A DNA stretch of 10,049 bases from Candidatus Bathyarchaeota archaeon (lineage in GTDB: Archaea > Thermoproteota > Bathyarchaeia > TCS64), in the NCBI GenBank assembly GCA_018396515.1, contig JAGTQJ010000014.1, forward strand, positions 1 to 10,049, written 5' to 3'. The notes beneath the pieces were generated by a model. It was given only the letters and a program-made list of their open reading frames with translations, was not told the DNA's origin and ran no database searches. A program made the position numbers and the translations under genes. Below, piece by piece: positions 6,175 to 10,049 of the stretch; the first letter of the stretch is position 1; the number at the start of each line of letters is the position of its first letter.

Positions 6175-6873
6175 TTAAGGGTCAGCTCTTGAGAGTTCTT
6201 CTATTACCTCTGGAAGCTGGCATATGCTTCTAATCGTGGGTCCGGACCAATCCTGGGTTCTTCCCCCCTTATCTACTAGGACCGCCTTTATCCCAGTTCT
6301 CTGGGCTCCTTGGAGGTCTGTCTCAGGCTCGTCTCCGACATGGACTGCCTCTTTGGCCTCCACCCCAAGCCTCCCTAATACGTGCTGGAATATCTTGGGG
6401 TTGGGCTTCCTAATCCCAAGGTCCCTCGAGCAGACCACGAGGTCGAAGTACCTGTTCAGCCCTGTCTGGTTTAGGAAGACCCTGGGATTATCGCTCATGG
6501 TGTTTGAGATCACCGCAAGCCTGTATCTTCTGAATAGGGACTCTAGGGTTCTCTCAACGCACGGGTAGAGCTCGGTTTTGAAGTGCCTCCTGAAGAGCCC
6601 GTGGATCCCCTCCAGTATCTCTGGGCTTTCCGGGATCCCAAGCTTGGATAGGGCATGGGCGTAGACCTCCTCAAGGGTCAGCTCCTCCTCTCTGCTTCTC
6701 ACCCTCTCAAGAAGCCTCAGGGCCGCCGATATGGCTCCCTTAAGCTCGTTTAGGTCAACGTTGAAGCCTAGGCCCCTTAGATACTCGTGGATGGATGAGT
6801 GATACTCGTCCCAGTTGATCGAGCCTTCGGCGAGGGTCCCCCCGAAGTCTAGGATTATCAATCTGATCACCAT
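6175..6873 (-). CDS. HAD-superfamily hydrolase (subfamily IA-like)
   Basis: 232-residue cytosolic hydrolase, probably a phosphatase on a small phosphorylated metabolite. Motif I is LDFGGTL with nucleophile Asp9, but the usual second aspartate (acid/base, position 11) is glycine. Motif II is VISNT (Ser123), motif III GIRKPNPKIF (Lys156), motif IV HVGDEPETD (Asp181, Asp186). A helical cap of about 80 residues sits between motifs I and II (about 20-100), as in subfamily IA (haloacid dehalogenase / phosphoglycolate phosphatase type). Lack of the second aspartate is known in some family members, so it may be slow, specialised or non-phosphatase. The start is ATG 6873 with GAGGAGG five bases upstream. 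It is convergent with the TIM-barrel gene and divergent from the nuclease pair. The substrate cannot be told. Confidence 0.87.
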   Translation of the reverse strand: MVIRLIILDFGGTLAEGSINWDEYHSSIHEYLRGLGFNVDLNELKGAISAALRLLERVRSREEELTLEEVYAHALSKLGIPESPEILEGIHGLFRRHFKTELYPCVERTLESLFRRYRLAVISNTMSDNPRVFLNQTGLNRYFDLVVCSRDLGIRKPNPKIFQHVLGRLGVEAKEAVHVGDEPETDLQGAQRTGIKAVLVDKGGRTQDWSGPTIRSICQLPEVIEELSRADP

Positions 6874-6910
6874 CTAATCCTCCTCTATACAGAAGGGTTT
6901 CTGGAGGACT

Positions 6911-6918
6911 CTTAATAC
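6911..6918 (-). promoter_or_regulatory. Probable TATA box of the HAD hydrolase gene
   Basis: The minus strand reads GTATTAAG, centred about 41 bases before ATG 6873. It predicts a transcript start near 6889 and a leader of about 16 bases that includes the GAGGAGG site. Confidence 0.35.
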
Positions 6919-7059
6919 TTGTGTCCCTTAAACATTCATAATTTTATGGAAAATTTTCATGCATCGTTTGGTTTGTGAGTGTTCACCCCTTTACAGTTCA
7001 TGAAAGTGGTCATCGGCGTGGTAATTCAGGCCATCTCCCGCTAGACCTTGTGAGGGTTT

Positions 7060-7069
7060 GATTTAAGCA
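7060..7069 (+). promoter_or_regulatory. Possible TATA box of the DUF123 gene
   Basis: gatttaagca is centred about 29 bases before TTG 7094, which fits a leaderless message. A second AT box, ctttatatcg (7078-7087), looks stronger but would start transcription near 7108, inside the gene. Confidence 0.35.
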
Positions 7070-7093
7070 TGTGGCCCCTTTATATCGATCTAG

Positions 7094-7531
7094 TTGGCTT
7101 CTGGGGGCTCGTACTGCTTATGCCTAAGGGTAGACAGGGATCTTTGCCTCAGGGTTGGGTCTCTCGGTGTTTTACTCCTCCCTGCTGGGAGGTATATCTA
7201 TGTGGGCTCGGCCTTGAGGGGTCTAGAGGGGAGGCTGAGGAGGCATATGGACCTAAATCTGGGCCGCAGGTCGAAGACCTTCTGGCATATAGATCATCTA
7301 TTGGTGGAGCCGGGTGTGGAGATAGAGGCGATCTTCATTAAGCCTTCAGATAGGAGGATTGAATGCGAGGTGGCAAGCTCGATCTCGAGGGTGGGTCGCG
7401 GAGTAGAGGGGTTTGGGTGCAGTGATTGCAGATGTCGAAGCCACCTTTTCCAGGTGGACGATCTGGGATTCCTGTCTGGGTTGGGGTTCAGGCCTTGGTT
7501 CGATGGAAAACAAACATCTGGGGATGGGTGA
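7094..7531 (+). CDS. DUF123 / GIY-YIG-type nuclease-fold protein
   Basis: 145 residues. The core matches the DUF123 family, a GIY-YIG-like fold found alone or fused to endonuclease III in archaea: GSYCLCL (5-11) as the GIY equivalent, AGRYIYVGSA (31-40) as the YIG equivalent, then LEGRLRRHM with Arg47 and His51, WHIDHLL (64-70), Glu90/Glu92 in IECEV, and the family signature GFGCSDCRCRSHLF (106-119). A DNA-processing role is likely; catalytic action is not shown for most members. About 25 residues after the signature are unlike the family and may be poorly conserved. The start is TTG 7094: an in-frame TAG lies directly before it and no other start precedes the conserved GSY. No ribosome-binding site is seen, so it is probably leaderless. 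The next gene follows in the same frame. Confidence 0.82.
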   Translation: MASGGSYCLCLRVDRDLCLRVGSLGVLLLPAGRYIYVGSALRGLEGRLRRHMDLNLGRRSKTFWHIDHLLVEPGVEIEAIFIKPSDRRIECEVASSISRVGRGVEGFGCSDCRCRSHLFQVDDLGFLSGLGFRPWFDGKQTSGDG

Positions 7532-7546
7532 AGGCATTATTTTATC

Positions 7547-8218
7547 TTGGTTGGGATAGAGTTCGATTGGGAGATTAAGCCCTTGGTGGATGACTTCGCT
7601 AGGGATGTGGATGATGCTGTGAGGAGGATGATGGTTGACCTTAAGCCCGATGAGGTGGAGAAGCTCCTACGTTTAAGGGATCGGCTGCTCAGGCTTCACA
7701 GCCTGAACATGGTCAAGATAAACCACTCCATAATGGAGCTTGTGTGCGCCAAGCACCTCATCCAGAGGGGGTTCGATGTGGAGATCGAGCACCTCCTCAA
7801 CGGCGTCTCATGCGATATATACGCGTCTAAGGGGTATGGAACCCATATTGTTGAGGTTGAGACGGGGTTTGTCCCCCCTGAGAACGCCCTGGATCCCACC
7901 ACCTACCTGAGGGCCAGGATAGCCAGCAAGATAACACGTTACAGCAGATACTCGGATAAGTTCAGCCTAGGGGCTCCCCAATACTATGTTATGCAGATCC
8001 CCCACATCTTCTCTAGGCCTCCTAGGATGAGGGGGGAGGAGGAGATAGCCGAGGTGAAGAGGCTCTGCGACCTCTACTACAGGAATCCCCCTGTGACCCT
8101 TGGGGAGGTGAGGAACGCCAGGATTCACTCCCTTTACATCGTAGATGTGGACTCCCTTAAGGTCAGTGAGATGGGTCTTGAGGACTATCTTGAGAGGGCT
8201 GCCCTCTGGAGCGTATGA
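7547..8218 (+). CDS. PD-(D/E)XK nuclease-like protein of unknown role
   Basis: 223 residues, cytosolic. The N-terminal third is helical and charged (DDFARDVDDAVRRMM; EVEKLLRLRDRLLRL). The middle carries a restriction-endonuclease-like pattern: Glu64 in the helix INHSIMELVCAKHLIQRG, Asp90 in SCDIYASKG, then Glu103 and Glu105 in IVEVETG. The last active-site lysine of PD-(D/E)XK enzymes is therefore glutamate, an E-x-E arrangement known from BamHI. Lys128 in RIASKITRY might substitute. The rest (APQYYVMQIPHIF; IHSLYIVDVDSLKVSEMG) resembles core strands. The fold call is my reading of motifs, without alignment. The start is TTG 7547, 15 bases after the DUF123 stop, with GAAGG 12 bases upstream; the spacing suggests one transcript and possible coupling with the DUF123 nuclease. 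Confidence 0.68.
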   Translation: MVGIEFDWEIKPLVDDFARDVDDAVRRMMVDLKPDEVEKLLRLRDRLLRLHSLNMVKINHSIMELVCAKHLIQRGFDVEIEHLLNGVSCDIYASKGYGTHIVEVETGFVPPENALDPTTYLRARIASKITRYSRYSDKFSLGAPQYYVMQIPHIFSRPPRMRGEEEIAEVKRLCDLYYRNPPVTLGEVRNARIHSLYIVDVDSLKVSEMGLEDYLERAALWSV

Positions 8219-8220
8219 TG

Positions 8221-8257
8221 GGGGCTGGGTTGGTGGATAGCCTCAAACTTGAGCCCC
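8221..8257. terminator. Inverted repeat at the convergent gene ends, possible two-way terminator
   Basis: GGGGCT (8221-8226) pairs with AGCCCC (8252-8257), enclosing a second small repeat, CTCAA (8242-8246) with TTGAG (8249-8253). It covers the 24-base gap between the nuclease stop and the isomerase stop; the right arm lies in the isomerase coding end. There is no long T-tract. Confidence 0.3.
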
Positions 8258-9178
8258 TTTGAGGATCCATGGATAGCGCCTAAGAACTGCCTCTAGGATT
8301 ATGTGGGGGGAGATCACACCCTCCTCGCAGATGAGGCCGTGTATGTAGTCTCTTCTCGTCACGTCGAAGGCCGGATTCCTTATCATGAGCCCCTCGGGCG
8401 GGTCGGCCCAAACCTCTTGGGGGGATCTCTCCTCTATGGCCTCATAATCGCCGTGTATGGTCTGGGGATCGAATTTAAGGAGCTCTGAGGCCACATAGAA
8501 TGGGACCCGAGCCTCTTGGGCTGCTAGGGCTATGAGGCTGGTTCCCACCTTGTTTATGACGTTCCCCTCGGAGGTTATAGCGTCAGCCCCAACCAGCACC
8601 TTGCTGATCCCCCTCATGAAGGACCTTACCGCGGAGTCTACGATCATCGTAGCTCCTATCCCGGCCTCTGAGAGCTCCCTCGCGGTCCTCCTCCCCTGGT
8701 AGAGGGGGCGTGTCTCAGTTAAAACAACCTTGAAGTCTGTTCCCCTCTCCTTTGCATTTTTCAGGATCACCATCACAGTGGAGCTGTGGCAGTGGGTGAG
8801 GATGATATCCCCATTTAATATCCTCCTAGAACCGACCTCAGCTATCCTCCTCCTCGCCTCCCTAAAGGTCTCAAGCAGCTCCTGGGAGGCCCCTCTGACG
8901 AGGGCTTTCAGCTCCTCAACCCTTTCCCATTCAGCCTCCTCAGCCTTCAACTTCAAGAACCTTACAGCATTCCTCATGAAGGGCTCCGTCTCCCTCGCAG
9001 AGAAGAGTATCCTACTCGCCTCATCCAGCTCCTGAAGGGCTGAGGCCCTATCTCGGGCCATAGACATCTCGAGTTGCTCGACTATGGCCCTCAATGCCGT
9101 CAGGGCTACGCCTGTAGCCCCCTGAACCTCCAGCCTCCTGATCCTCTCAGCCGCCTCGATCACCCTCTCCAATCTCAC
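8243..9178 (-). CDS. Ribose-1,5-bisphosphate isomerase (eIF2B/MtnA-like family)
   Basis: 311-residue cytosolic enzyme predicted to convert ribose 1,5-bisphosphate to ribulose 1,5-bisphosphate, the step between AMP phosphorylase and form III Rubisco in archaeal AMP degradation. Visible: VQGATGVALTAL near the N-terminus (18-29), catalytic Cys130 in ILTHCHSST, Arg157 in TETRPLYQGR, catalytic Asp199 in VGADAIT, then NKVGTSLIALAA, IRNPAFDVTRRDYI and a GVISP tail. Cys130 and Asp199 are offset by exactly three from Cys133 and Asp202 of the characterised Thermococcus enzyme, as I recall it. These features separate it from eIF2B regulatory subunits, but methylthioribose-1-phosphate isomerase relatives remain a minor alternative. 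The start is GTG 9178, nearly leaderless behind a good TATA box. It stands alone; Rubisco is not in this window. Confidence 0.9.
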   Translation of the reverse strand: MRLERVIEAAERIRRLEVQGATGVALTALRAIVEQLEMSMARDRASALQELDEASRILFSARETEPFMRNAVRFLKLKAEEAEWERVEELKALVRGASQELLETFREARRRIAEVGSRRILNGDIILTHCHSSTVMVILKNAKERGTDFKVVLTETRPLYQGRRTARELSEAGIGATMIVDSAVRSFMRGISKVLVGADAITSEGNVINKVGTSLIALAAQEARVPFYVASELLKFDPQTIHGDYEAIEERSPQEVWADPPEGLMIRNPAFDVTRRDYIHGLICEEGVISPHIILEAVLRRYPWILKGAQV

Positions 9179-9203
9179 ATCATAAAGGTCATCGTACTAA
9201 CCG

Positions 9204-9213
9204 TTTATAAAAT
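9204..9213 (-). promoter_or_regulatory. TATA box of the ribose-1,5-bisphosphate isomerase gene
   Basis: The minus strand reads ATTTTATAAA, predicting a transcript start near 9182, four bases before GTG 9178. Confidence 0.6.
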
Positions 9214-9216
9214 GCC

Positions 9217-9234
9217 CCGGAGATGCGCCGGAGA
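9217..9234. repeat. Tandem ccggaga repeat directly upstream of the isomerase TATA box
   Basis: Two perfect copies of ccggaga (9217-9223 and 9228-9234) are 11 bases apart start to start, about one DNA turn, ending 4 bases before the TATA box. This is where BRE elements and archaeal activator sites lie. An activator site is inferred, not shown. Confidence 0.4.
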
Positions 9235-9373
9235 AATTATTCCCTCCCAATTCTGAACCTGCATCACGAACATCTCCAACCTCGAGCCCCATGATCAAGG
9301 AACATCTCAACTTTTAATAGAATCATCTATTACTCTAATTGGTGAGAGATATTTAGAGTGTGAGATGCTCGAA

Positions 9374-9628
9374 TTATGGGGTCAACACGGCAAAGGGGAG
9401 ACTTCTTCCATCATATTTCAAGGTTATTAGAAGATGGGCTCTGACAGTGCCTTCAATCCTTGGAAATGGTCCAGCATAATTCCAGGTCGTAGGACCTATC
9501 AGGATCGGGCCCAAGATACTGACGGTATACCAACCCTTATGATGCAGAGTTATGAAGTAATGATCCCTCTTGGTTGCATTAAAGCTCCAAATAATTGGAG
9601 CAATTTTGTGATACTTATCCCCAAACAT
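9374..9628 (-). CDS. Possible orphan small protein (84 residues)
   Basis: An 84-codon frame from ATG 9628 to TAA. I recognise no family. The product would be rich in aromatic residues and predicted strands (DHYFITLHHKGWYTVSILG; TTWNYAGPFPRIEG; HLLITLKYDG), with no membrane helix or cysteine pair. Support comes from signals: GAGG 6 bases before the ATG, a TATA-like ATAAAATA at 9684-9691, and a palindrome between box and predicted start. Codons use AGG for arginine like the neighbours, but base composition is more AT-rich. A frame of 106 codons runs opposite (9434-9754) and has no ribosome-binding site, so this strand is preferred. It may be a recently acquired or lineage-specific gene, or chance. 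Confidence 0.42.
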   Translation of the reverse strand: MFGDKYHKIAPIIWSFNATKRDHYFITLHHKGWYTVSILGPILIGPTTWNYAGPFPRIEGTVRAHLLITLKYDGRSLPFAVLTP

Positions 9629-9812
9629 CTGTTGCCTCTTCCCTCTTTATTGCATATCCCAACTGTACGCATAACGGTACAGATATTTTATCATCTGGAA
9701 AAATATCCCATAAAAATAAATTTAACATTGAGTTTTCTACAGTGTTGTAAATAATAGCATAAACACTAGATGATAATTCTTCTCCTTCTTAAAGATCTTT
9801 CTTGGAGGTGGG
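9629..9812. other. AT-rich gap between the orphan gene and purH
   Basis: Apart from the promoter and palindrome of the small gene at 9663-9691, I see only AT-rich sequence. T-runs useful for ending purH transcripts would have to lie on the minus strand (for example around 9702-9723, read as A-rich on plus). No RNA gene is apparent. The other gap in this 634-base stretch, 9179-9373, holds only the isomerase promoter and repeats. Confidence 0.4.
9663..9691 (-). promoter_or_regulatory. Promoter and palindromic operator-like site of the orphan gene
   Basis: A TATA-like ATAAAATA (9684-9691) is followed by a perfect inverted repeat, CTGTAC-N8-GTACAG (9663-9682). The repeat fills the space between box and expected transcript start near 9662, so a bound dimeric repressor would block initiation. 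A second small hairpin, cagat/atctg (9680-9697), overlaps the box. Confidence 0.45.
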
Positions 9813-10049
9813 TTAGAAGTGCCTGAAGCACCTCTCATCTGTGAAGGCCATGGCTATCCCATGCTCTTCACAGGCTTTTATGACATCCTCGTCCCTTATG
9901 GAGCCCCCTGGCTGGATGCAGGCTGTGATGCCATGTTTGGCCATGAGCTCAACCGAGTCTGGGAATGGGAAGAATCCATCGGATGCTAGTACGGCCCCCT
10001 TCAGCTCTTCTCCGTGGCCTCTCTGGGTGGCTTTCTCTAGGGCTAGCCT
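9813..10049 (-). CDS. purH: PurH, AICAR transformylase/IMP cyclohydrolase (C-terminal part)
   Basis: The last 78 residues are present; the start lies beyond the right edge. PurH performs the last two steps of IMP synthesis: formyl transfer to AICAR and ring closure. The visible end is the transformylase domain terminus, with [31 protein letters not shown] and [15 protein letters not shown], all matching the strongly conserved PurH tail ([15 protein letters not shown], GIAMVFTGxRHFRH). The final block is slightly altered (TDERCFRHF). Whether the upstream cyclohydrolase domain is fused, as in bacteria, cannot be seen. Many archaea use PurP instead, so a PurH-type enzyme is a useful lineage marker. 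It stops with TAA, with no other gene close downstream on the same strand except the possible small gene at 9628. Confidence 0.93.
   Translation of the reverse strand, partial: RLALEKATQRGHGEELKGAVLASDGFFPFPDSVELMAKHGITACIQPGGSIRDEDVIKACEEHGIAMAFTDERCFRHF

Noticed and set aside
6949..6958. gaaaattttc palindrome between divergent HAD and DUF123 genes
   Set aside because: A 10-base AT palindrome in AT-rich intergenic DNA is likely by chance and is not placed near either TATA box.
7069..7341. ATG-started 90-codon frame overlapping the DUF123 gene
   Set aside because: It is the wrong frame for the conserved GSY, YVG and SDCRC motifs; no N-terminal piece of DUF123 is missing that would need a frameshift.
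9197..9292. 31-codon minus-strand frame upstream of the isomerase
   Set aside because: Runs through the isomerase TATA box and repeats; no ribosome-binding site; composition uninformative.
9434..9754. 106-codon plus-strand frame opposite the small orphan gene
   Set aside because: No ribosome-binding site or placed TATA box; the C-terminal part crosses the promoter and AT-rich gap.
1..10049. CRISPR arrays, transposons, integrase sites, rRNA
   Set aside because: No regularly spaced repeats, transposase-like frames, terminal repeats or rRNA core sequences were seen on either strand.

Overview
The window looks like chromosomal DNA from a TACK-group archaeon, most likely a Bathyarchaeia-like lineage. 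The evidence is a two-repeat archaeal TATA-binding protein, a TFE-beta type transcription factor with a C-terminal Fe-S cysteine motif, an aKMT-like lysine methyltransferase, an archaeal Ser-His type signal peptidase, and a ribose-1,5-bisphosphate isomerase. TATA-like boxes lie about 25-30 bases ahead of short or absent leaders, TTG starts are frequent and AGG is the common arginine codon. The lineage is an inference; no 16S rRNA gene is present.

Layout, left to right. 1-220 (-): start of a DUF3782-like coiled-coil protein, cut by the window edge. 420-1769 (-): CoA-disulfide reductase/NADH oxidase family flavoprotein with its own promoter. 1917-4209 (-): compact four-gene run, transcribed right to left: small unknown protein, TBP, TFE-beta, signal peptidase with a long membrane tail. 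It is driven by a promoter carrying a perfectly duplicated TATA box. 4380-4892 (+): aKMT-like methyltransferase, divergent from that operon. 5105-6016 (+): conserved TIM-barrel-like protein of unknown function. 6175-6873 (-): HAD-type hydrolase. 7094-8218 (+): two nuclease-fold genes in tandem and in the same frame, DUF123/GIY-YIG then PD-(D/E)XK-like. 8243-9178 (-): ribose-1,5-bisphosphate isomerase. 9374-9628 (-): possible orphan small gene with a strong promoter, palindrome and ribosome-binding site. 9813-10049 (-): C-terminal end of PurH.

The clearest functional group is at 2.9-4.9 kb. It holds two basal transcription initiation factors (TBP and TFE-beta) in one operon, opposite a methyltransferase whose crenarchaeal relatives modify lysines on chromatin and other proteins. 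The R15P isomerase predicts the archaeal AMP/Rubisco nucleoside salvage route elsewhere in the genome. Most other genes look like ordinary chromosomal housekeeping or accessory genes. I see no CRISPR array, tRNA, rRNA, insertion sequence or phage module.
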